Source: Vibrio algicola
Lineage (GTDB): Bacteria > Pseudomonadota > Gammaproteobacteria > Enterobacterales > Vibrionaceae
DNA length: 64,000 nt
Direction: 5' to 3'
NCBI RefSeq assembly: GCF_009601765.2
Contig: NZ_CP045699.1
Span: forward strand, 186,001-250,000
Part shown: piece after piece, positions 8,316 to 15,437 of the stretch
How positions within the stretch are numbered: position 1 is the first letter of the stretch
Layout of the letters: each line of letters begins with the position of its first letter
Notes under the pieces: model-generated
The model's input: only the letters and a program-made list of their open reading frames with translations
The model's database searches: none
What the model was told of the DNA's origin: nothing
Position numbers and translations under genes: made by a program

Positions 8316-9256
8316 TATCCATACCTCAGTTTGAGTTCTTTCGGGTGTGGCGTTAAGTAAACCTGATCGCTTAAATATTCATTTGGGAATTCTTTTAAAT
8401 GATGGTTGATTAAGGTCAACGGTACTAATAATGGAGAGTAGCCCTCGCGGTAGGCGTTGATCTCCTCACTTAACGCTTGTTTTTTTTCGGCGGTTAATTG
8501 CTTTTTAAAGTAGCCTTGTAGGTGCTGCAAAGTGTTAGTGTGCGATTTACGAGTGGCTTTGATTTTTAGCGCCGTCATTAAGCCGAGAATGTATTGATCG
8601 GCTTGCTGCTCTAATGGCTGGTCAGCACGGGCGAGTAGCTGACCAAGGGCGCGATAACTTTCAATATGATGACTCATCACCAGATACTTATGAGCGCGAT
8701 GAAAGGTAATGAGTTTATGTTTGGTCAGACCCGATTTTCTGGTTTTAAGCCAACGATGATAAACAAAAATGCGGGTAATAAAGTTTTCTTTGATCACCGG
8801 ATCATTTAAGCGATCGTTTTCTTCAACCGGCAAGCAGGGATTGGCTTGCATAACCTGCTCGGCAAATACGCCAACCCCAGTTGAGGCTGAACCTTTGCCG
8901 TGATGATAATACACTTTGACTCTTTCCATACCGCAGGTTGGGCTTTTGGCGCAGAAAATAAATCCTGCCATATCAAAAGTGGTTTTGGCATGAGCTTGAC
9001 CAAAATCTTTTAAAGCTTGGGTGACATCGCCGCTGCCATCGGGTTGGGAGACGGTAATAATATCGTCATTGAGAATTTGGCGAATGGTCGGTCTTGGCGT
9101 TGGTAAGCCGATAGCCACTTCTGGGCACACAGGGACAAAGTCGGCAAATTCACCCAGTTGATCGGTGCAAAATGCCGAACGCTTATGGCCAGCATTAAAG
9201 CGAACTTTCTGTCCTAGCACACAAGCACTGATGCCGATTGTCAGTTTTGAATCCAT
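8312..9256 (-). CDS. DUF523-DUF1722 fusion protein (YbgA type; TudS-like desulfidase domain)
   Basis: 314 residues from the ATG at 9256. An ATG four codons upstream overlaps the GAGG ribosome binding site and is less likely. The N-terminal half is DUF523, with three conserved cysteines in I-S-A-C-V-L-G, V-C-P-E-V and S-P-T-C-G. In the characterised DUF523 protein TudS such cysteines hold a [4Fe-4S] cluster that removes sulfur from thiouracil. The C-terminal half (about 180-300) is DUF1722, the YbgA part, full of KKQLTAEKKQ-like helices. YbgA-type genes accompany phr genes in many proteobacteria. A repair or salvage role linked to near-UV damage of thiolated bases is inference. It couples translationally to phrB. 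Confidence 0.85.
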   Translation of the reverse strand: MDSKLTIGISACVLGQKVRFNAGHKRSAFCTDQLGEFADFVPVCPEVAIGLPTPRPTIRQILNDDIITVSQPDGSGDVTQALKDFGQAHAKTTFDMAGFIFCAKSPTCGMERVKVYYHHGKGSASTGVGVFAEQVMQANPCLPVEENDRLNDPVIKENFITRIFVYHRWLKTRKSGLTKHKLITFHRAHKYLVMSHHIESYRALGQLLARADQPLEQQADQYILGLMTALKIKATRKSHTNTLQHLQGYFKKQLTAEKKQALSEEINAYREGYSPLLVPLTLINHHLKEFPNEYLSDQVYLTPHPKELKLRYGY

Positions 9257-9312
9257 ATAAAACCTCATATTCTCTATTTTTGCTACGTGGTAAAAAAAAT
9301 GGAGTAAGTGCT

Positions 9313-9363
9313 AGGGGCTGTTGATCTTTCGTGATTAAATTTTGTTCGAGAGCAACAGCCTCT
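9313..9363. repeat. 51-bp internally deleted copy of the 265-bp MITE
   Basis: The first 38 bases equal the left end of the full copies at 34341 and 54788 (AGGGGCTGTTGATCTTTCGT and the following 18 bases), then jump to a right tip, AACAGCCTCT. The right end supplies two bases of the chrR stop codon (TAG at 9364-9362). Confidence 0.8.
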
Positions 9364-10066
9364 AGTAAATAAACTTACCGATTGGGTTAAGTAACTGGCT
9401 CCCCCCTTGAGTAAAGTGAATCGCATCATTGGAAACCGTCAAGCAAACACAGCCTTGCTCTGTGAGTGGGCTATGAGTGTGCTTGCCATCCAACCATATA
9501 AAATCGCCCGCGTTATATTCCCCCATATCATCGTGAAAACTGCTCTCCAGCAGCAAGGTGATTTCAAAACCATTATGGGTATGAGTTGGAATGCCGCCAC
9601 CTTTGGCAAGGTGTAGCAGTGACATTTTTAAGTGACCATCATCCAGCACCGCGCGAGCGCGAGAGATCTTGCCAAATCCTTGCCATGGTTTTAAGCCGAT
9701 CGATCTCATGGCTCGTGGCAGGGCAATACGGGTGCCGTTGATCTCAATTTCAGTCACTGTTTTGGGTAATGGTGTCTCGGAAGCCATTTTATCTTCCGTC
9801 ACATCAATACTGGTGATGCTGTCCATCATGCTGATTTCGTCTATGGTCATATCTAGATCATCTAGATCAGATGACTGCACTAAAATCTCTTGACCTGAAG
9901 CCTGTTGAAATAATGCCTTCGCCGACTGCTCGGTTAATTGCATGCTGCGTTGCTGGCAGTGTAGGCATATCTCAACGTGACTGGCCACCACAATTGAAAC
10001 CGATACGGGTAAATCGCCATCGACGAAACGCTGTAAAATGGTCGTAGTCGGGTGATGTTTAATCAT
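9362..10066 (-). CDS. chrR: ChrR-type anti-sigma factor with zinc ZAS domain and cupin domain
   Basis: 234 residues. The N-terminal zinc-binding anti-sigma domain has His5, His30, Cys34 and Cys37 (H...HVEICLHC). The C-terminal cupin has the H-x-H-x(3)-E...H set at His162, His164, Glu168 and His198, with the same spacing as the zinc ligands His141, His143, Glu147 and His177 of Rhodobacter ChrR. In that system ChrR holds the sigma factor inactive and releases it when singlet oxygen or organic hydroperoxides are sensed through the cupin. The gene overlaps the sigma gene by 8 bases, as expected for a sigma/anti-sigma pair. Its 3' end abuts a truncated MITE. Confidence 0.92.
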   Translation of the reverse strand: MIKHHPTTTILQRFVDGDLPVSVSIVVASHVEICLHCQQRSMQLTEQSAKALFQQASGQEILVQSSDLDDLDMTIDEISMMDSITSIDVTEDKMASETPLPKTVTEIEINGTRIALPRAMRSIGLKPWQGFGKISRARAVLDDGHLKMSLLHLAKGGGIPTHTHNGFEITLLLESSFHDDMGEYNAGDFIWLDGKHTHSPLTEQGCVCLTVSNDAIHFTQGGSQLLNPIGKFIY

Positions 10067-10697
10067 GCTCCTTCTCCCCCATGTATTGCTTTAATTTCTC
10101 CAACGCTAATCGCAATCTTGATTTGATCGTACCTATCGGAATATCAAGATGTTGTGCCAGTTGCTCTTGTGATAGGTCTTGATAATAAAGACCTCTTATC
10201 ACTTGTTGCTGAGCTTCTGGAAGGCGATCGAGGTGCAGAAGTAAATGCTTAGAGAGCAGGTGATCTTCAAATTGATGAGTTTGCTCTGTGTTGTGGGCAC
10301 TGTCGATAATCGAATCTAGTGGCCAAATATCATCCGATAATGACTCTTCTGAGCGAGATTGGATTTGGCGTAACATATCAAAAGCAGTATTACGCATTAT
10401 GGTGTATATCCAAGTGGTCGCCGCGCTTTTATCGGGATGATACAAATGGGCTTTGCGCCATACTTTGGTCATGGTTTCTTGAATCAATTCTTTGGCTAAG
10501 GCTTCGCTGTTGAGTTTACTGATACCAAAGCGTTTTATTTTGGGTGCAAAGAATGTAAACAAGACATTAAAAGCGTTCTTATCCTGATGCTTGGCGACCA
10601 ATATCAGATATGGGGTTAGATCTGTTGGCAATAAAGGTTGGGCAGCGATGATGATCTCCTTGTCGATTACTCGATACACAATTTGCTGCATAGTCAT
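10059..10697 (-). CDS. rpoE: ECF sigma factor partner of ChrR (singlet-oxygen-response sigma)
   Basis: About 212 residues from the ATG at 10697 (further ATGs at 10715, 10706 and 10691). Region 2 is at about 30-100 (FNVLFTFFAPKIKRFGI, AKELIQETMTKVWRKAHLY, TTWIYTIMRNTAFDMLR) and region 4 at about 155-205 (LPEAQQQVIRGLYYQDLSQEQLAQHLDIPIGTIKSRLRLALEKLK). The candidate promoter -10 element at about 10726 puts the transcript start near 10719. That leaves almost no leader for the 10715 ATG, and AAGG at 10703-10700 best fits ATG 10697 or 10691. It directs RNA polymerase to the stress island, including its own promoter. This is the ChrR-paired ECF type, not the envelope-stress RpoE/RseA type. Confidence 0.9.
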   Translation of the reverse strand: MTMQQIVYRVIDKEIIIAAQPLLPTDLTPYLILVAKHQDKNAFNVLFTFFAPKIKRFGISKLNSEALAKELIQETMTKVWRKAHLYHPDKSAATTWIYTIMRNTAFDMLRQIQSRSEESLSDDIWPLDSIIDSAHNTEQTHQFEDHLLSKHLLLHLDRLPEAQQQVIRGLYYQDLSQEQLAQHLDIPIGTIKSRLRLALEKLKQYMGEKEHD

Positions 10698-10719
10698 CAC
10701 CTTCATTGAATTCATATTG

Positions 10720-10751
10720 AGTAATACGTTATCAAGCCATGATTGGATCAG
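10720..10751 (-). promoter_or_regulatory. Candidate sigmaE (ECF) autoregulated promoter of rpoE-chrR
   Basis: On the minus strand TGATCC (10751-10746) is followed after 16 bases by CGTAT (10729-10725). The TGATCC -35 hexamer is the one known for Rhodobacter sigmaE promoters. It lies immediately upstream of the sigma gene. No second clear copy was found in the gaps between downstream genes, which suggests this promoter drives much of the island. Confidence 0.6.
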
Positions 10752-11147
10752 GTGTTTTTTGCAGCGACGTTAAAAAGTTTACAACATCTTGAAAGCCTTT
10801 GGTTTTAAATCTTCATCATCGACACTTTAGCTTACTATTTACTTCGACTTGGTCCGAATACCAGAAATTAAGTGGCCAATTATAATTGAAAGTACAGCAA
10901 GGTAGGTTTAAAGCACCATAAGGGGGATAAGGGGGATACCAGCTTGTTGTGTTTGAGCGGTTTTGTCGTCGCTAAAAATAGGCGTTTAAAACATCAATCA
11001 TTAATACTTACATTTAATATGGGTACTTTGATCACAGAATGGAAACAACGGGTTGCGGTTAGCTCACGAACTACAGGTGTTTATGTTTCTTTTTTGTTAG
11101 ACATATATTAAAACAGACGCCCCTGATCTCACCTAGGAAATGTCATT
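10752..11147. other. Intergenic region between rpoE and the DASS transporter gene
   Basis: About 400 bases between divergent genes. Beyond the sigma promoter at its left edge I see no confident gene, repeat or operator. It must contain the promoter of the transporter. Confidence 0.5.
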
Positions 11148-12611
11148 ATGTCCATGCTTGAAAAAGAATCGGTTATTCCGAATAACTCCCGTTATTTAGG
11201 TCTTTTTATTGGGCCCCTTATTTTACTTCTTACTTTAATTATTTCACCGCCATTGGAAGGCTTAAGTGTGCCCGCTTGGCGCATGATCGGTTTGGCGACC
11301 TTGATGGCGGTGTGGTGGGTGACTGAAGCGGCGCCGATTCCTGTTACCTCATTTCTGCCGATTATTCTATCGCCGTTATTAGGTACTGCTTCAATAAAAG
11401 AAGCGACCGCGGCATTTGCCAATCCACTGATTTTCTTATTTTTGGGTGGCTTCTTGCTTTCGATTGCGATGGAGAAGTGGAATCTGCATAAACGTGTGGC
11501 CTTGTTGGCGATGTTGACGGTAGGCAATAAACCAGCCCATCAAATTGGTGGCTTAATGATGGTAACCGCATTCTTGTCGATGTGGATGAGTAATACCGCG
11601 ACCGCTGTAATGATGCTGCCGATTGGTATGTCGATCATTGGTATTGTGTGTGGCGAAAAGCGCGATAAAAACCCAGAATTTGCCAGTGCGTTGCTGTTAG
11701 GTATTGCATATTCAGCCAGTATTGGTGGCTTGGCGACTTTAATTGGAACGCCACCCAATGCCTTACTTGCGGCCTACTTAGCTGACAGTTACAACATGGA
11801 ATTAGGTTTTGGCAAGTGGATGATGGTGGGTTTGCCATTGTCGATCATTATGCTGGGCTTTACTTGGGTTTGGCTGACTAAAATTTCTTATAAATTACCC
11901 GATACCCAAGAAGGCGATGCGACTAGCTTATTAGGTAAGCAATTAAAAGCGCTAGGTAAGTTGAGTAAAGCGGAGAAATGGGTCGCGGTTATCTTTGTTG
12001 GCGCGGCGCTCAGTTGGGTGTTCCGTCCGTTATTAGCTAAATGGACAGGGTTGCCAATTAACGATACCAGTATCGCGATGTTTGCGGCTTTGTTGTTGTT
12101 TATTATTCCCATCAATGTGAAGAAACAAGAGTTTATTTTGGATTGGGAAAGCACTAAGAAACTGCCTTGGGGCGTATTGTTGTTATTTGGTGGTGGTTTA
12201 AGTCTGGCAGCGCAAATAAAAAGCTCAGGCTTGGCTGATTTCATCGGGGATAGCTTAGCGTCAACTGGTGGCATGCCAATTATTATCGTGATGTTGATTG
12301 TGACCGCGGCGATTATTTTCTTAACCGAAGTGACCAGTAATACTGCCACGGCCGCTGGCTTCTTACCATTACTTGGGCCAATTGCGATTGCGATGGGACA
12401 AAGTCCTGCAATGTTAGCGATACCTGCGGCATTAGCGGCCAGTTGTGCCTTTATGATGCCAGTAGCAACACCGCCAAACAGTATTGTGTTTGCATCGGGT
12501 CAGTTGCGAATTAAAGAGATGATCCGCGCCGGATTTATGCTCAATATTGTCGGTATTTTCTTTATTACAGGGATCAGCTATACCTTAGCCGCTTGGGTGT
12601 TTGGATTGTAA
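11148..12611 (+). CDS. SLC13/DASS-family sodium:dicarboxylate symporter (INDY-like)
   Basis: 487 residues, strongly hydrophobic with about 11 membrane helices. The two substrate/sodium-binding S-N-T motifs of the divalent anion:sodium symporter family are present: MSNTATAVMMLPI near residue 146 and TSNTATAAGFLPL near residue 398. GTPPNALLAAYL and ATPPNSIVFASG hairpin segments also match. Homologues such as VcINDY import succinate, fumarate and malate with sodium. The exact substrate cannot be read from sequence. The gene stands alone between the stress island and an SDR gene and is followed by a strong terminator. Confidence 0.9.
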   Translation: MSMLEKESVIPNNSRYLGLFIGPLILLLTLIISPPLEGLSVPAWRMIGLATLMAVWWVTEAAPIPVTSFLPIILSPLLGTASIKEATAAFANPLIFLFLGGFLLSIAMEKWNLHKRVALLAMLTVGNKPAHQIGGLMMVTAFLSMWMSNTATAVMMLPIGMSIIGIVCGEKRDKNPEFASALLLGIAYSASIGGLATLIGTPPNALLAAYLADSYNMELGFGKWMMVGLPLSIIMLGFTWVWLTKISYKLPDTQEGDATSLLGKQLKALGKLSKAEKWVAVIFVGAALSWVFRPLLAKWTGLPINDTSIAMFAALLLFIIPINVKKQEFILDWESTKKLPWGVLLLFGGGLSLAAQIKSSGLADFIGDSLASTGGMPIIIVMLIVTAAIIFLTEVTSNTATAAGFLPLLGPIAIAMGQSPAMLAIPAALAASCAFMMPVATPPNSIVFASGQLRIKEMIRAGFMLNIVGIFFITGISYTLAAWVFGL

Positions 12612-12645
12612 GGCGAGACTGTATTTAGAAGTGTATTGTTAAAAT

Positions 12646-12687
12646 AAAATGCGGCGTGACTCGTTAATTGAGTCACGCCGCATTTTT
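12646..12687 (+). terminator. Rho-independent terminator after the DASS gene
   Basis: Perfect stem GCGGCGTGACTC / GAGTCACGCCGC with a 7-base loop, flanked by AAAAT upstream and a run of seven T downstream. Confidence 0.92.
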
Positions 12688-12708
12688 TTGTTATTGAGGA
12701 AAGCTAAA

Positions 12709-12751
12709 GCGAGATTCCCTATCTGCTCGTTCTACTCGCGTATGGAATGAC
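12709..12751 (+). repeat. 43-bp palindromic dispersed repeat, copy 1
   Basis: Matches the reverse complement of 56917-56959 in 41 of 43 bases. Its outer arms ATTCC...GGAAT pair. The two differences from the other copy are on opposite arms and preserve pairing (T-A here, C-G there). The rest of 12690-12915 holds no gene that I can support. Confidence 0.8.
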
Positions 12752-12915
12752 AACTTATTTCAGTCACGCTCACGGTGTAATGACGGTTTATTTCAGTCAT
12801 GTTTACGGTTGAAGCGCTGATCTGTGAGCATTTTATCCGTGATCTCGCTTTATGCTTTTTCTTTGGCTTTAGTGGGCTAGCTTATAGGTTCTCACAGCAA
12901 AGCGAACCACTTTAC

Positions 12916-13635
12916 TTACATGGTTTGACGAGTCGCCGCTACCACGATTTCACGAATACAAACGCCTTGTGGCTGTTGGTAAGCAAACGCCACAGTGCGA
13001 GCGATATCATCAGCAACTAATGCGCCACCCATGCTTGCAGTCCAATCTTTGTAACCATCTTTAATCGCATCTGATGTGGTGTGCGATAACAATTCCGTAT
13101 CCACTGCGCCAGGGGCAATGGTGGTGACACGAACATTAGAATCGGCCACTTCTTCGCGTACATTTTCAGAAATCGCATGTACCGCGAATTTACTGCCACA
13201 ATAAGCGGCGTGATTACCAAAGGTTTTGCGTCCTGCCACCGAGCTGATGTTAATGATAGTGCCAGTTTGACGTGCTTTCATTGGTGCAAGCACCGCCTGC
13301 ATGCCATTCATTAAGCCAATCACGTTAACATCAAACATGGTTTTCCATTCGCTGGCATCTTGTTGATCCAGTTGACCTAATAACATGCTGCCAGCGTTGT
13401 TGACTAAACCATCGACTGGGCCAAATTTGGCTTCAGCAATGGCAACCGCATCAACAAAGCTTTGTGCATTAGTCACATCGACTTTAGCGCACAAGGTATT
13501 TGGCAAGTTTAATGCTTCTAAACGATCAACGCGACGCGCCAATAATAAAAGAGGGTGACCTTCGCCGCTTAAACGACGGGCGATAGCTTCACCAATACCA
13601 GAACTTGCACCTGTAATTACGATTAACTTTTTCAT
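12916..13635 (-). CDS. SDR-family oxidoreductase
   Basis: 239 residues with the classical SDR pattern: TGASSGIGEAIARRL at the N-terminus, NNAG (VDGLVNNAG), and the catalytic Ser...Tyr-x-x-x-Lys in INISSVAGRKTFGNHAAYCGSK. It resembles the YdfG/serine 3-dehydrogenase group of NADP-dependent 3-hydroxy acid dehydrogenases, but the substrate is not certain. The gene is divergent from a LysR regulator 186 bases away, which probably controls it. AAGG lies 8 bases upstream of the ATG at 13635. Confidence 0.85.
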   Translation of the reverse strand: MKKLIVITGASSGIGEAIARRLSGEGHPLLLLARRVDRLEALNLPNTLCAKVDVTNAQSFVDAVAIAEAKFGPVDGLVNNAGSMLLGQLDQQDASEWKTMFDVNVIGLMNGMQAVLAPMKARQTGTIINISSVAGRKTFGNHAAYCGSKFAVHAISENVREEVADSNVRVTTIAPGAVDTELLSHTTSDAIKDGYKDWTASMGGALVADDIARTVAFAYQQPQGVCIREIVVAATRQTM

Positions 13636-13821
13636 GTGATCACCTTTTTATGACGAAATTGGTTGTCAGAATATTTGATTAAGAGACAAGGTTTTGTTGT
13701 CGCTTGTTGGTATCGGTGTATCTTACGGATAATATTAATGTTGATATATATGGCATTGGTTGAAATACTGTTTCTATATGGAAACAATAAGTGGTTTGGA
13801 TAGTTAAGGTGGGACAACAAG

Positions 13822-14721
13822 ATGATCAATCAAATTAACTTAAGCGATATCCGCACTTTTGTGTTGATCGCCGAACTGGGCAATTTTACCAAAGCCGCCG
13901 AGGCGCTAGAGGTATCACGTTCACATGTCTCCAAGCAGATCTCCCAACTGGAAAGGCAAATGGGGGTGACATTATTGTTGCGAACGACCCGTACTTTAAA
14001 ATTGACGGCGGCAGGTGAACAATTCTTCCATCAATGCCAAACCAATCTGCAAGGGATCAATCAAGCATTATTAGTGGCGCTGGATGATGTCGAGCAGGTG
14101 CGCGGACACATTAAAATTAACTGTGTTGGGGGCTATCTGGGGGAGGAAATCGTCGCCTCCATGTTGTCGAGTTTTATGCTGCAATATCCGGATGTGTCGT
14201 TAGAAATGGATTTTAGCAGTCATCGGGTTGATTTGATTTCAGACCAGTTTGATGTGGCATTTCGGATGGGGCAATTAGAAGATGCAGGCTTCATTGGCAA
14301 AAAATTACTCGATTTAGAGATGGTGACGCTCGCTAGTCCAAGCTATTTATCGGCCAATGGCCAAGCATTAGATCACCCGAAAGACTTACTACAACATAAC
14401 TGTTTAACTGGCTCAGTTAAAAAGTGGCATCACCAAACCGTCGCATTGCCACCGTCAGATTTTGATGTGCAAGTGCAAGGGCAATTTCAATGTAAAAATG
14501 GTCGCTCATTATTAAACGCAGCGGTGGCTGGGTGCGGCCTGATCCGAGTGCCGAGTATTTATTGTCGCGAGTTGATCGAGCAAGGGAAGCTAGTGAAAGT
14601 CATGCCCGATTGGCAGATCCCCAATGTGGCCTTTTCGGCGATTTACCATAAAGACCGTTATCAGCCCAAGCGCCTACGTTTATTGATTGAGCATATTCAG
14701 CTGGAATTTGAAAAGCTGTAA
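13822..14721 (+). CDS. LysR-family transcriptional regulator
   Basis: 299 residues. N-terminal winged helix-turn-helix (LSDIRTFVLIAELGNFTKAAEALEVSRSHVSKQISQLERQMGVTLL) and a C-terminal effector-binding domain starting near residue 90 (GHIKINCVGGYLGEEIVASML). It resembles the CrgA/DmlR-like branch (RPARLR-type C-terminus PKRLRLLIEHIQ). The divergent SDR gene is the obvious target. The inducer is unknown. Confidence 0.88.
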   Translation: MINQINLSDIRTFVLIAELGNFTKAAEALEVSRSHVSKQISQLERQMGVTLLLRTTRTLKLTAAGEQFFHQCQTNLQGINQALLVALDDVEQVRGHIKINCVGGYLGEEIVASMLSSFMLQYPDVSLEMDFSSHRVDLISDQFDVAFRMGQLEDAGFIGKKLLDLEMVTLASPSYLSANGQALDHPKDLLQHNCLTGSVKKWHHQTVALPPSDFDVQVQGQFQCKNGRSLLNAAVAGCGLIRVPSIYCRELIEQGKLVKVMPDWQIPNVAFSAIYHKDRYQPKRLRLLIEHIQLEFEKL

Positions 14722-14748
14722 GTCATTCGAACCAAAATAATGCAGGGT

Positions 14749-15216
14749 TTACTCTAAAATCTTTGGCCAACGTTGATCGGCGCTTTCAATCAAATCTTCC
14801 ATATTGGCGAGAAATTTATCCTGAATATTTTGATCGTAATTGATATACAGTTTCTTGTTGTAAATAGTCCATTGTAGAGGCGAACCCGGTGCGAGTGAGT
14901 TGTCTGCACCTAGCGCCCAAGCACAATAGCCACCATATTGCGGTGCGTATTTTTTAGGCTCTGCTTTAAAGGCGATTAAGTTTTTTTTGCTTGAAAACCA
15001 CCATACCGCGCCTTGATAAGTCGTTTTGAATTGTTTACTGCCTTGCACCGCTTTCCCTTGGGTAAAGTAGGCCACTGTGTCATAACCTTTTAGGGCTTTA
15101 TCACTAAAATGCGTGGTGTAAATAGCATCGCTGGCAGCCATCACCTGAGTGCCAAACAAGGCTTGAGTACTCAGTAGTAAGGTGAAAATTAGGATCTTCC
15201 AGTAACGTTTCATCAT
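14749..15216 (-). CDS. Periplasmic YHS-domain protein
   Basis: 155 residues. Signal peptide MMKRYWKILIFTLLLSTQAL...VMA (cleavage near Ala28). Then the YHS-type domain: ALKGYDTVAYFTQGKAVQGS, WWFSSKKNLIAFKAEPKKYAPQYGGYCAWA. YHS domains often bind metal or sit near copper and heme chemistry; members with this signal peptide are uncharacterised. It converges with the LysR gene; its own promoter lies toward uvrD. Confidence 0.82.
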   Translation of the reverse strand: MMKRYWKILIFTLLLSTQALFGTQVMAASDAIYTTHFSDKALKGYDTVAYFTQGKAVQGSKQFKTTYQGAVWWFSSKKNLIAFKAEPKKYAPQYGGYCAWALGADNSLAPGSPLQWTIYNKKLYINYDQNIQDKFLANMEDLIESADQRWPKILE

Positions 15217-15437
15217 ATCTTCTCCATAAGTTTTGATGTGTTTTACTGTGTCTTTATATATTTTATCAGTATTTAGAATGATTAGAATAAATAGAACGAG
15301 TTAGGCTGGATAAAATTTCATTACTTTTACTTTATGAGTGTGGTTCTTAATTTTTATCTTTCATGCCCGAGGGTCTTATGGTTAAACCATGCTTCATGTA
15401 TACTGGTAGTAATGTATAAATAACCAGTGGAATCATG

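Noticed and set aside
15380..15437. Possible LexA (SOS) box before uvrD
   Set aside because: The ACTGGT...ACCAGT dyad does not fit CTG-N10-CAG; arms are too far apart and the centre is not the TATATATA-like core.
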